A stretch of DNA of 64,000 bases from Lachnospiraceae bacterium. GTDB taxonomy: Bacteria > Bacillota > Clostridia > Lachnospirales > Lachnospiraceae. Each line of letters starts with the position of its first letter. Within the stretch, counting starts at the first letter, position 1. This document shows, piece by piece, positions 25,557-33,865 of this stretch. Both the position numbers and the translations under genes were made by a program. The notes beneath the pieces were generated by a model. The model was not told where the DNA came from, did not search any database, and was given only the letters and a program-made list of their open reading frames with translations. The stretch lies in NCBI GenBank assembly GCA_030523275.1, contig JAUNIX010000001.1, positions 1 through 64,000 of the forward strand, written 5' to 3'.

Positions 25557-27090
25557 TACAGAAAAGAGAAAATTGTTACAGAAAAAGTTAAGGGACTTTA
25601 CTTTTGTTAGTATTGCTTACTTTTTGGAAAAAAGTGATACTTTGCCAGAACTTGATGAATTATTGGAAGAAGAAGGTTTTGATTATTTTGTAATTGATAT
25701 TTCTAATTTGATAAAAGATGGGGTTTATTATAAAGTGTTTATAGAGAGGTATCTATGGAAACTTTGTGATTCAATAGAAAATCTTCATTTTTGTTTGAGA
25801 GAAGAATACTTACAACTATTTTTAGAGTGGTTTCCTTATTTTTTTGAAGATGAAGAAATTGAAATGGTAGGACGAACAGATAGTAGTGAAAAAGAAAATA
25901 CGCAAGTATTTGATAATAAAATCATTTTACCAATGACATTGTATGCATATAGGAAAAGTGAAACAATTAAAAGTATATGTGAAACAGGGAAAATGATTCC
26001 ATTTGCAAGCTTAATTGAATATTATGAGGGGATAATTCTACGGTATGATATGGATTATATTAAAAAATGGATAAATGATAAGAAAGTGGAATATATTGAT
26101 ATCTCTTCTGTTATTAAAACAATTAAGGTTAGAAATGATCTCTTATTTCCTTTTGAGGTTTTGCTTTACCGTATTTCTTTAGTAAAGAAAATCAAATTCT
26201 GTATAGAGAAAAATTTAATTCAATTAGTTGAGGAATTGCTACCTTTTACATTTTCTGAAGAAATTGATATGGATGATTATATAGAGGAGGTTGAAAAAAG
26301 CGAGGGTAGTAAATTTATTCCAGATATAGAGAAAATAGGAAATATAGCTGATGCAATTAATCAAACACTTAAAGGACATGATGATTTTAAAAAGGACTTT
26401 AAACAAAATCTGTTAAAGTATTCATTTTTAAATAATATAGGTGAACGGAAAATATTTTCAATTATTTTGTGTGGAGAATCTGGGGTTGGAAAAACAGAAT
26501 TTGGGAAAATAGTATCTGAGAAATTGTATCCAAAGGAGCCATTGATAAAAATTAATTTTGGAAATTATTCAAATGAAGGGGTTCTTAACAGTTTGATTGG
26601 TTCACCATTAGGATATGTTGGTAGTGAGGAAGGTGGTGAACTTATTAATAAGATAGAAACTTCAAAAGCAAAGGTGATTCTGATTGATGAGTTTGAGAAA
26701 GCAACTCCTGCTGTTTATAATTTCTTTTATGAGTTATTGGAAGATGGAATATTTACAGATAGACATGGGATACAACATAATTTAGATAGTTATATTATTA
26801 TTTTTACTTCAAATATGACACAATTACAATATCAGAAATATATTCCAGATTCGTTAAAATCGAGATTTGATATGATATATTATTTTGTTGATTTACCAGA
26901 AAAAGAAAAATTAGAATTTATTCAAAATACGGCGCAGACATTAATCACAAAATTAGAAAACCAATTTGGCAAGAGAGTTTCTTATGAAGTTATACAATTG
27001 GAATTGGAAGGATTGGTTGGAAATAGAAATTTGAGGGATATAAAAAGAAAAATTGAAAATATTGTATTTCATGAGTTTTTTAAAGAATAA
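25531..27090 (+). CDS. ClpB-like AAA+ ATPase of unknown function
   Basis: A 519-residue protein. Residues 1 to about 300 are unlike any family I recognise. Residues 300-510 form an AAA_2 module: Walker A GESGVGKT (315-322), pore-loop/GYVG segment GSPLGYVGSEEGGELI, Walker B VILIDEFEK with Asp386/Glu387, sensor 1 IIIFTSNMT and the arginine finger in LKSRFDMIYYF, then a short lid with GNRNLRDIKRKI. This is the arrangement of the second ATPase ring of ClpA/ClpB, alone without a ClpP-binding loop that I can see. ATG 25531 is used, 26 bases inside the upstream gene. Confidence 0.88.
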   Translation: MKTMLYIYNTEKRKLLQKKLRDFTFVSIAYFLEKSDTLPELDELLEEEGFDYFVIDISNLIKDGVYYKVFIERYLWKLCDSIENLHFCLREEYLQLFLEWFPYFFEDEEIEMVGRTDSSEKENTQVFDNKIILPMTLYAYRKSETIKSICETGKMIPFASLIEYYEGIILRYDMDYIKKWINDKKVEYIDISSVIKTIKVRNDLLFPFEVLLYRISLVKKIKFCIEKNLIQLVEELLPFTFSEEIDMDDYIEEVEKSEGSKFIPDIEKIGNIADAINQTLKGHDDFKKDFKQNLLKYSFLNNIGERKIFSIILCGESGVGKTEFGKIVSEKLYPKEPLIKINFGNYSNEGVLNSLIGSPLGYVGSEEGGELINKIETSKAKVILIDEFEKATPAVYNFFYELLEDGIFTDRHGIQHNLDSYIIIFTSNMTQLQYQKYIPDSLKSRFDMIYYFVDLPEKEKLEFIQNTAQTLITKLENQFGKRVSYEVIQLELEGLVGNRNLRDIKRKIENIVFHEFFKE

Positions 27091-27145
27091 CTATAAGTAT
27101 GAAAAGATAAATAATATTATACGGGATTATGAAATAAAGACCAGA

Positions 27146-27253
27146 CCGTCCAGCGGTATACGAAGTGAAATCCGCTGGTACGGACTAGCCTGTGTTGGAT
27201 TGGCGTAAGCTAATCCAATTTGTAACCCCAGTTATCTAACAGTGGGGTACAAA
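27146..27253. ncRNA. Three stacked hairpins, candidate structured RNA
   Basis: In the 350-base gap behind the AAA+ gene: CCAGCGG (27150-27156) with CCGCTGG (27172-27178) extended by CCGT/ACGG; TTGGATTGGC with GCTAATCCAA around a GTAA tetraloop (27195-27218); and TTTGTAACCCCA with TGGGGTACAAA (27219-27253). The three are almost contiguous and higher in GC than their surroundings. No T run follows. It does not match group II domain V or a tRNA on inspection. Confidence 0.4.
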
Positions 27254-27323
27254 TACAATAGGAAATAGGAATCAAATTGCTCGAAACGCTGATTATATAA
27301 GGCTTTAGAGACATTGTAACTGT

Positions 27324-27416
27324 ATGTGACAAATTTAAAAAATGTCACATATTCTGTAAATAACTGAAAATTGCTGAATTAAGAGATTTGAATTTGGGTA
27401 CTAAGCATAGTATAAT
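27324..27416 (+). promoter_or_regulatory. Promoter with upstream inverted repeat for the FadR-type gene
   Basis: Inverted repeat ATGTGACA (27324-27331) / TGTCACAT (27343-27350), then TTGAAT (27388-27393), 17 bases, TATAAT (27411-27416). Confidence 0.65.
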
Positions 27417-27440
27417 GGCAGAAAAGGTTAAGGTGAGATT

Positions 27441-28115
27441 ATGAAAGGAAATAAAATGTTATCACAAAGTGTTGCGGATAATATTCTATCCATGATAACA
27501 ATAGAAAAAAGATTTTCTGTCGGTGATAAATTACCAAACGAACTGGATTTATCAGAAGAATTGAATGTAAGCCGTACAACGCTGCGAGAGGCAATCCGAA
27601 TTTTGGTTGCTTTGGATATACTGGAAATTCAAAGAGGAAAGGGTACATATGTCAAAGAGAATGCGTTTAAGAAGCAACAGGATTTAGAACAGCTATCAAA
27701 CATAAAAGTCAATGCGAAAGATTTATATGAAATGCGTTTGATATTTGAACCGGAGGCTGCATATTATGCCGCTTTAAGGGCAACAGATTCCGAGATAAAG
27801 AGAATCATAGAATTTGGCAAAAGGGTAGAAAAAGAAATCGGCAATCATGAGGACAGAACAGATGATGAACATGCTTTTCATAAAGCGATTGCACAGGCTA
27901 CCCATAATGAATTTATGAATAAACTCATGCCGATTTTATATCAGGCGATTTCAAAGGGTGTATACTTATCTTTACAGAGTGATAAAGCCATTGAAGATAC
28001 AATAAATGATCACAGAATGATTATGGAGTTTTTGGAACAGCGTAACGCAGAGGGCGCAAAAAATGCTATGAGGATTCATATCATGCACGCAATGAAAGAA
28101 TTAGGACTTGATTAA
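27441..28115 (+). CDS. FadR-type GntR regulator with FCD domain
   Basis: A 224-residue regulator. N-terminal GntR winged helix (FSVGDKLPNELDLSEELNVSRTTLREAIRIL, wing IQRGKGTYV) and an all-helical FCD ligand domain (about 95-220) with the metal-binding Asp/His set seen in ARLIFEPEAA-like YEMRLIFEPEAA, DEHAFHKAIAQATHNEF and NDHRMIMEFLEQR. Family members sense small acids or sugar acids. It ends in a terminator, so it does not share a transcript with the acetyltransferase gene behind it; it may still control it. Confidence 0.92.
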   Translation: MKGNKMLSQSVADNILSMITIEKRFSVGDKLPNELDLSEELNVSRTTLREAIRILVALDILEIQRGKGTYVKENAFKKQQDLEQLSNIKVNAKDLYEMRLIFEPEAAYYAALRATDSEIKRIIEFGKRVEKEIGNHEDRTDDEHAFHKAIAQATHNEFMNKLMPILYQAISKGVYLSLQSDKAIEDTINDHRMIMEFLEQRNAEGAKNAMRIHIMHAMKELGLD

Positions 28116-28120
28116 TATTG

Positions 28121-28156
28121 TAGGTTCTTGCTTATGAGACAAGAACCTATATTTTT
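28121..28156 (+). terminator. Intrinsic terminator of the FadR-type gene
   Basis: TAGGTTCTTG / CAAGAACCTA perfect 10-bp stem then a T run. Confidence 0.92.
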
Positions 28157-28163
28157 CAATATA

Positions 28164-28208
28164 GACATCATACAACCGATTGACATCATACAAATAGGAG
28201 GATATAAT
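28164..28208 (+). promoter_or_regulatory. Consensus promoter with tandem repeats
   Basis: TTGACA (28180-28185), exactly 17 bases, TATAAT (28203-28208). The 12-base direct repeat GACATCATACAA occurs at 28164-28175 and 28182-28193, the second overlapping the -35, so a repressor site is likely. Confidence 0.8.
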
Positions 28209-28258
28209 TAGAGTGAGAATAGGATACTTAATATAACGATTTTAGGAGGTATGATGAA

Positions 28259-28879
28259 GTGAAAAAAATTGATTTGTCTACATGGGAACGAACTCTTCAC
28301 TATCAAGTATTCCGAAATAGTGTGAGGCCACAGTATTGTGTGAGCTTTGACCTTGATATTACGAACTTTTTGGCGCAAATCAGATTGAAAGGCTATCCAT
28401 TTACGGTTTCCTTCGTGTTTGCTGTTTCAAAGTGTGCTAATGATGTTAGAGAGTTCCGATACCGCTTTGTAGATGGTGAGCCTGTTGAATTTGAAAGAAT
28501 TAACACAGCATTTACTTATCTGAATAAAGAAACAGAGTTGTTCAAAGTTGTAAATGTGGAAATGCAAGATACGCTAGAAGAATATGTGACAGTGGCAGCG
28601 AGAACTGAAAAAGAACAAAAAGAGTATTTTACTGCTCCGCTAGGAAATGGTGTGTTTCAGTTTTCTGCTTTTCCTTGGGTGAGCTTTACTCATATTTCTC
28701 ACACGGATTCGGGTAAAAAGGATAATGCAACACCATTATTTGATTGGGGTAAATATTATGAAAAGGACGGTAAAATCTTGTTACCATTTTCTGTGCAGGT
28801 ACATCATTCTTTTGTAGATGGTGTGCATATCGGAAAATTAGCAGAAAAATTGCAACACTATTTAGATACTTATGAATGA
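28259..28879 (+). CDS. CatA-like O-acetyltransferase (chloramphenicol acetyltransferase family)
   Basis: A 206-residue member of the trimeric CAT family that acetylates hydroxyl groups from acetyl-CoA. The catalytic motif HHxxxDG is present as VHHSFVDG with His183 and Asp187; the Tyr/Phe-rich pocket segment FSAFPWVSFTHIS is also typical. The start is GTG 28259, eight bases behind AGGAGGT; the two ATG codons in that spacer are out of frame and stop at once. Whether chloramphenicol is the true substrate is uncertain, since chromosomal CAT-like enzymes vary. Behind a full-consensus promoter, cotranscribed with a methyltransferase. Confidence 0.88.
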   Translation: MKKIDLSTWERTLHYQVFRNSVRPQYCVSFDLDITNFLAQIRLKGYPFTVSFVFAVSKCANDVREFRYRFVDGEPVEFERINTAFTYLNKETELFKVVNVEMQDTLEEYVTVAARTEKEQKEYFTAPLGNGVFQFSAFPWVSFTHISHTDSGKKDNATPLFDWGKYYEKDGKILLPFSVQVHHSFVDGVHIGKLAEKLQHYLDTYE

Positions 28880-28897
28880 TGTGTTGGGAGGATAGAT

Positions 28898-29569
28898 GTG
28901 AGAAATCGTAAGGCAGCTTTTTCAGCAGAAAACTATGATAAAGATATTTTAAGTACCATACCGTATTATGATGAGGTTTATAATCAGATAGCGGATGTGG
29001 TTTCCGTTGCATTTTTAAATAAGGCAGTATCTTGGTTGGATATAGGCTGTGGGACTGGTAAAATGGCAAAAGTGGCATTTGAACAATGCAATGTGGAAAA
29101 GATGATTTGTACTGATAATTCATTTGCTATGTTAGAGGTAGCAAGACAAAAAATCGGTTTTTCCAGTGTGGAATTTTTAAATCTTCCAATAGAAGAAATA
29201 AATTATGATTCGCAATTTGATGTGATTACTTCTATTTTGGTGAATCACTACATGACATACGAGGAAAGAATGATAGCTGTTAGAAATTGTTATCATGCCC
29301 TTAAGGAAAAGGGAACTTTTATTACATTTGAAAATTTCGCACCTTGTGATGAGGCAATGAAAAATCTATATCTGAAACGATGGAAAAAATATCAATATAG
29401 AAAAAGGAAAAGTATTAAAGAGTGTGAAAAACATTTGAGCAGGTATAATACAGAATATTTTCCAATAACAATACAAGAACAAATTAGGATTCTAAAAGAT
29501 TGTGGCTTTATGAGTGTAGAGATTTTTTGGTGTTCTTATATGCAGGTTGGAATTTTAGCAAGAAAGTAA
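28898..29569 (+). CDS. Class I SAM-dependent methyltransferase
   Basis: A 223-residue methyltransferase. Motif I is WLDIGCGTGKMAKVA, followed by the acidic residue in MICTDNSFAMLEVARQKI and motif IV FDVITSILVNHYM. The C-terminal third is Lys/Arg-rich. It starts at GTG 28898 behind GGGAGG, 19 bases after the acetyltransferase gene, so the two share a transcript. Substrate unknown; small-molecule and quinone-type methylases look alike at this level. Confidence 0.88.
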   Translation: MRNRKAAFSAENYDKDILSTIPYYDEVYNQIADVVSVAFLNKAVSWLDIGCGTGKMAKVAFEQCNVEKMICTDNSFAMLEVARQKIGFSSVEFLNLPIEEINYDSQFDVITSILVNHYMTYEERMIAVRNCYHALKEKGTFITFENFAPCDEAMKNLYLKRWKKYQYRKRKSIKECEKHLSRYNTEYFPITIQEQIRILKDCGFMSVEIFWCSYMQVGILARK

Positions 29570-29608
29570 TTTTACAAAAGAATCGTATAGGTTGGTGAAA
29601 AAGTAAAT

Positions 29609-29742
29609 ATGGAGAAAACAAAATGGATATATTGTCCTATTTGTGGCAGTAAAACACGTAATAAGATGCGTGAAGATACGGTATTAAAGAAATTTCCTCT
29701 TTATTGTCCGAAATGTAAACAAGAAAATTTAATAAGTGTAAA
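29609..29742 (+). pseudogene. Cysteine-rich KTR protein, 3' end lost
   Basis: The first 44 or so codons read as a Cys-rich KTR protein: two CxxC pairs (YCPICGSKTR and YCPKCKQEN), a zinc-ribbon arrangement, and the KTR signature itself. Such proteins are often carried on conjugative elements. After ISVK the sequence changes into IS3-type transposase in the opposite direction, so the C-terminal end is gone. The frame continues by chance to 29812. Confidence 0.75.
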
Positions 29743-30285
29743 GTCCTTTGACGTAAACTGCGATCCCTGGTCACTGTGGAGGATCAGGCCTTTGCCCGTT
29801 TTATTTTTTTGAAGGGCAATCTTTAGGGTATCGATCGCAAGTACGGCATCGATCCTCTTTCCGTTTAGAGTTGCCACGATCGATCTATCATACAGATCTA
29901 TGATGCTACAGTTGTAGCGTTTGGCTCCATCCGATAAATACAGATAAGTAAAATCGGTACACCATTTTTCATTCGGTCTTTTTGCTGTAAGATCCTGCTT
30001 TAGGAGATGATCAAATTTTTTATATTGTTCTCCCTTATGATAACGGGACTTTCTCGGTCTGCGTATGGAATGGATCTTCCATTCCTGCATATATCTTAAG
30101 ACAGTATTTTGGCTCAGAAATATTTTTTTGCGCTCTAAAAAGACTTTCATCATACGGTATCCCGGACGGCCCTCATATTCATGATAGATCTTCCGGATAG
30201 TCTGTTTGATCGCCTCCTTCCGTTGATGATAGGATGCTTTGCGGTTTTTTCGGTAGTTGTAGTATGCATTTGGACAGATCTTCAT
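29743..30285 (-). pseudogene. IS3 orfB transposase, C-terminus lost
   Basis: About 180 residues of a DDE transposase of the IS3 family: HTH_21 region (YEGRPGYRMMKVFLERK), first catalytic Asp in EKWCTDFTYLYLSDG, second Asp in HSDQGSQFTSKDFT. Beyond that the reading enters the KTR gene's antisense strand, so the catalytic Glu is missing and the enzyme should be dead. Confidence 0.85.
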
Positions 30286-30580
30286 TTTCCTTAAGAGCCA
30301 TCTTACTCCAAAATCTGCCCTGTGTTCGTCAATAAACGGATACTGGTCTAAACGATCTCCTTTGCGAAGAATGCGGCTGCTTTTTCCAGGTGCCCTTGGG
30401 GTATTAAGAAATCGATTTCCTTTTTCGCTTCTGCCAGCTGCTGACGGAGAAGCCTGTTTTCCTCATAGAGTTTCTTTTAATCCTGTTTTTCTGGATTGGA
30501 TCTGCATTCTTCTTCGAACCGTTTGATCCAGCTTCGAACGATTCCCTCGCCCAGATTGTATTCTTTATTGGTACGCGCTG
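29743..30580 (-). mobile_element. IS3-family insertion sequence remnant
   Basis: On the minus strand: an orfA fragment (KEYNLGEGIVRSWIKRFEEEC near 30500-30575), an orfA end broken in frame near 30380-30480 (LRQQLAEAKKEIDFL), and most of orfB (30285 down to about 29743). Both ends are cut: no terminal inverted repeats are visible and the transposase stops before the last acidic residue. It sits between two truncated plus-strand genes, so it marks a deletion. Confidence 0.85.
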
Positions 30581-30639
30581 CTGGACTATGTGACGGTATA
30601 TGATATGGAACGGACATCCGAGTGTAAAAGAGAATAGAT

Positions 30640-30789
30640 GATGTGGTTGACTGGTGTAAAACGAAAACCAATTCTGCCAATGCCGTTATTACAAGAAATG
30701 GGAGAAATTGGTATGTGAATGTAGACAACCGTATTATAACGGTAAATGCGTATAGTTATACGATTATCACAGCACATAAGGAAAAGAAA
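30640..30789 (+). pseudogene. DUF3781 protein remnant
   Basis: An open stretch reads DDVVDWCKTKTNSANAV then NWYVNVDNRIITVNAYSYTI to the stop at 30789, the C-terminal half of a DUF3781 protein. The N-terminal half was lost where the IS3 remnant now ends. Its stop overlaps the next ATG (ATGA), preserving an old operon joint. Confidence 0.7.
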
Positions 30790-31110
30790 TGAAATACACA
30801 ATTCGTGAATTAGAAGCATTTTCAATTATCGGGCAGGAAGTAGAACTTACCAATTATCAGAAAAGAAACATTCAAATCAGTACACAGTTTTGGAGAAAGT
30901 TTAACAGTAATTTGAAGAAATCATATCTTTCACAATCGGGAAACTGGATAAAATATATGAAACTTACGGAAAGGTTTATCAAGAAATATTACCCAATACG
31001 AAGTATATGCCTTTGCAAGAGAAATTTTTACACTTTGAAAGATATGAATATCGTTTTCATTGGAATAGAGAAGATTCGATTATTGAAATTTGGCTACCAA
31101 TTAAGAGTTA
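30789..31110 (+). pseudogene. GyrI-like effector-binding protein, frameshifted
   Basis: The N-terminal part (MKYTIRELEAFSIIGQEVEL... to about SQSGNW) and the C-terminal part (KIYETYGKVYQEI ... HWNREDSIIEIWLPIKS, stop 31108-31110) are in different frames, broken near 30935-30950. Together they fit an AraC-type effector-binding (GyrI-like) domain with an internal deletion. Confidence 0.7.
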
Positions 31111-31143
31111 GTTAAATTTCAAGTTGTGGAGGTGTTTGTGGAT

Positions 31144-31474
31144 ATGAAAAGATATGTTGCGTTATTAAGAGGTATCAATATAAGTGGAAAAAATAAAATT
31201 CCAATGGCAGAGCTAAGAAAAGAAAATCTATGATAATCTGATTTTTATTATGCCGCCAATTACATTTTCTGATGTATATAACAAGATTGGAGAGCCTAAA
31301 GAAGAATTGGAAAAGATAAAGAATTACAATGATTACAATGAATTGATATTCTGGTCTTTTAGTCGAAAATATTATCAAAAAACAAATTGGTGGTCTAAAA
31401 CGGCAAGTTCCAATATCAGTACTAAACTAACAATCAGGACAGCAAATACTGTTAGAAAAATAGTGGGTATGTAA
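31144..31474 (+). pseudogene. DUF1697 protein, internally deleted
   Basis: Starts MKRYVALLRGINISGKNKIP (ATG 31144), the classic DUF1697 opening, then meets a stop near 31230. After it comes the family's C-terminal part YDNLIFIMPPITFSDVYNKI ... KTASSNISTKLTIRTANTV to 31474. About half of a normal 170-180-residue protein is missing in the middle. Confidence 0.75.
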
Positions 31475-31604
31475 TTACTTTTCAAACTTGAATTTGTAGA
31501 TTACGTTTGGCTATTAAATTAAAATATTTATACAGCAGAGCACTGGAGTGTGATTAAGACACATCTAGTGTTTTTTATTGTTAATGATATAATATAGTCC
31601 AATA

Positions 31605-31662
31605 TTAGTTGACGGCTCAACTAAAAATGGTTATACTACAATAGTTGATATATCAACTATTG
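31605..31662 (+). promoter_or_regulatory. Promoter with two MarR operators
   Basis: TTGACG (31609-31614), 17 bases, TATACT (31632-31637). Two perfect inverted repeats share the half-site TAGTTGA: 31605-31624 (TTAGTTGA-CGGC-TCAACTAA, over the -35) and 31639-31662 (24 bases, half CAATAGTTGATA, just after the -10). Occupancy of either would block transcription. Confidence 0.85.
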
Positions 31663-31680
31663 TGAGGAGATGATTATACT

Positions 31681-32112
31681 ATGGAAAAATTATCGAGAGA
31701 TTTGCTGCGTGTTTCCAGAAAGGCGCAGATATGTGTTGGGGCTGTTGTAAAGAAATATAATATTACTGTTGCTGAGGAGCCTTTTTTTATGGCTATCAAT
31801 TCTCATGATGGTGCTACGCAGGAAGAACTGACATCACTTGTTGGTGTAGATAAAGCAATGACAACCAGAGTAATTCATTCGCTGGAAAGCAAGGGGCTGG
31901 TTAAAAGGATGCAGGATGCGAAGGATAAGCGCCAGAACAGGATATATAAAACAGATAAAGTAAATGAAATCAGTGAGATTGTTCTGAAAGATCTCCTGCA
32001 ACTCAATCAGATTTTTACAGCTGGTATCGACAATAATGATTTGGATAATTTTATGCGAACACTTGCTGTTTTGGAGAGAAATATTTCAAATTTTCTGAAG
32101 GAGGAAGAGTAA
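31681..32112 (+). CDS. MarR-family regulator of the MATE gene
   Basis: A 143-residue MarR repressor. DNA-binding core TQEELTSLVGVDKAMTTRVIHSLESKGLV and wing DAKDKRQNRIYKT; helices at the ends for dimerization. Starts at ATG 31681, 19 bases behind the second operator. Its stop is immediately followed by the MATE start, so they are one transcript, with autorepression relieved by an unknown ligand. Confidence 0.94.
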   Translation: MEKLSRDLLRVSRKAQICVGAVVKKYNITVAEEPFFMAINSHDGATQEELTSLVGVDKAMTTRVIHSLESKGLVKRMQDAKDKRQNRIYKTDKVNEISEIVLKDLLQLNQIFTAGIDNNDLDNFMRTLAVLERNISNFLKEEE

Positions 32113-33507
32113 ATGAATCAGTCTATTAAGGATGGCAATGCACAGGGGAATCCACTTGGTTTTGCTCCAATTCCCGGACTTATCAGAAAATTTGCAATTC
32201 CTTCCATCATCGGCATGCTGGTCATGGCGGCATATAATATTACAGATCAGATTTTCATAGGGCATGTGGTTGGCATGTATGGCAATGCAGCTACTAATGT
32301 CGCATTTCCTGTTGTGACATTGACTACTGCATTTTCACAGATGGTTGGCATTGGCACAGCCTCTAATTTTAATATTAATATGGGTGCGAAACAGGAAGAA
32401 GAAGCGAAGAAATTTGTCGGAACGGGTCTGACATTAATGGCTTTTTTTGGTATTTTTATCATGCTTTTTGTCTTTGCTCTTAAGACACCTATATTATGGC
32501 TATGCGGAGCAACAGAAAATGTCTTTCCGTATGCAAGCACCTATCTGGGAATTACGGCTTTTGGTTTTCCGTTTCTTTTGATGGGTAATGCCATGAGTAT
32601 GCTGATCCGTGCGGATGGAAGTCCGAAATACTCTATGGCATATAATATCGTGGGAGCAATCTTGAATGTATTTTTAGATGCATTATTTATGTTTGGGTTT
32701 GATTGGGGTATCAAGGGGGCTGCTTTTGCCACGATCGCCGGACAGATTATTTCATTTGTCATCGGGATTATATATTTTAAAAATTTTAAGACCTTTGATA
32801 TTCATCTGAATATGTTGGGTATTCGTGTGGAATATGCGTTTTCTATTATTAAGCTTGGAACATCCAATTTTATCAATCATATTATTATGATGCTTGTGAA
32901 TATCGTTCTGAACAACATGCTAAGAAAATACGGAGCATTGTCAGTTTATGGCAGTGACATTCCACTTGCAGTCTCGGGAATTGCAGCAAAGTTAAACAGT
33001 GTACTTGCATCCTTTGCTGTAGGGCTTGCTCAAGGCTGTCAGCCGATTCTGGGCTTTAATATGGGAGCGAAGAATTATGACCGTGTTAAGAAAACTTATA
33101 AGACAGCACTCGGTACGGCTCTTTGTATTGGATTGGTTGCCTTTGTAGCATTTCAAATTTTTCCTAGACAGATTACAGGTATCTTTGGAAGTGGTGAAGA
33201 ACTATATTATGAATTTGCGGCAAAATATCTGAGAATATATATGATGATGGTAATCATTTACAGCGTACAGCCTATGACAGTAAACTATTTTACAGGAATC
33301 GGAGATGTAAGGCAGGGTATTATCATTTCTCTTTCCAGACAGGGCTTTTTCCTGATTCCGTTGCTTATCATTATGCCAATATTCTTTGGATTGAATGGCG
33401 TTTTGTATGCGGCACCGATTGCAGACATATTAGCCTGCGTACTGGCACTGTCTCTTATCACAAGGAACTTTAATCATTTGGACACAATGAAGGAGAAAAA
33501 TGTATAA
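32113..33507 (+). CDS. MATE-family multidrug/Na+ antiporter
   Basis: A 464-residue efflux protein with twelve expected membrane helices in two homologous halves. Typical elements are PSIIGMLVMAAYNITDQIFIGHVVG in the first helix and FAVGLAQGCQPILGFNMGAKNYDRVKKTYK in the second half. Zero-base spacing from the MarR gene. Codon and GC content are higher than the surrounding remnants, and remnants lie on both sides, so the cassette may have been inserted. Confidence 0.93.
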   Translation: MNQSIKDGNAQGNPLGFAPIPGLIRKFAIPSIIGMLVMAAYNITDQIFIGHVVGMYGNAATNVAFPVVTLTTAFSQMVGIGTASNFNINMGAKQEEEAKKFVGTGLTLMAFFGIFIMLFVFALKTPILWLCGATENVFPYASTYLGITAFGFPFLLMGNAMSMLIRADGSPKYSMAYNIVGAILNVFLDALFMFGFDWGIKGAAFATIAGQIISFVIGIIYFKNFKTFDIHLNMLGIRVEYAFSIIKLGTSNFINHIIMMLVNIVLNNMLRKYGALSVYGSDIPLAVSGIAAKLNSVLASFAVGLAQGCQPILGFNMGAKNYDRVKKTYKTALGTALCIGLVAFVAFQIFPRQITGIFGSGEELYYEFAAKYLRIYMMMVIIYSVQPMTVNYFTGIGDVRQGIIISLSRQGFFLIPLLIIMPIFFGLNGVLYAAPIADILACVLALSLITRNFNHLDTMKEKNV

Positions 33508-33532
33508 GCAAAGAATGCAACAACTTCCAGGT

Positions 33533-33865
33533 GTGCGCCCAGCGAAGGGCAATTAACCTAACAGGTGCAAAGCCTGTCTGTTTAAGGTCTAACCAACCAG
33601 CAGTAGCGACTCTTGCGTGGTGGTCAGTAATGGCTATTGCACAGCGTAGACAGCAAGCAAGTAGGGTTGCAATGCGATTGAGTCACGAAATGTTGAAATT
33701 GAAAGAGCCAATCATGCTTGACATTGTGGTTAATTGTCAACTGAGGAGAGCCTGTTATTTCTTGAAAACAAGTCCGCCATTTCAACTAGAAGATGGATAA
33801 CAGGCAGTCGGATAGCTTAATAGTACTGATGAAACTGGGTAATGCCAGTGGAGGGAAGTGTAGTG
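33533..33865 (+). mobile_element. 5' fragment of a group II intron
   Basis: Opens with GTGCGCCCAGCGAAGGGCAA, the conserved 5' end (GUGCG) of bacterial group II introns, followed by domain I landmarks such as CAGGTGCAAAGCCTG, GATTGAGTCACGAAATGTTG and GGTAATGCCAGTGGAGGGAA. The sequence breaks off near 33865 into an IS3 fragment. No reverse transcriptase gene and no domain V or VI follow, so it cannot splice. The open frame 33531-33800 inside it is not a gene. Confidence 0.75.

Noticed and set aside
27146-27183. Group II intron domain V
   Set aside because: The stem lacks the AGC triad layout and the usual 34-base size, so it is left as an unassigned hairpin.
33531-33800. Open frame within the intron fragment
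   Set aside because: It overlies conserved group II intron domain I structure and has no protein-like composition.
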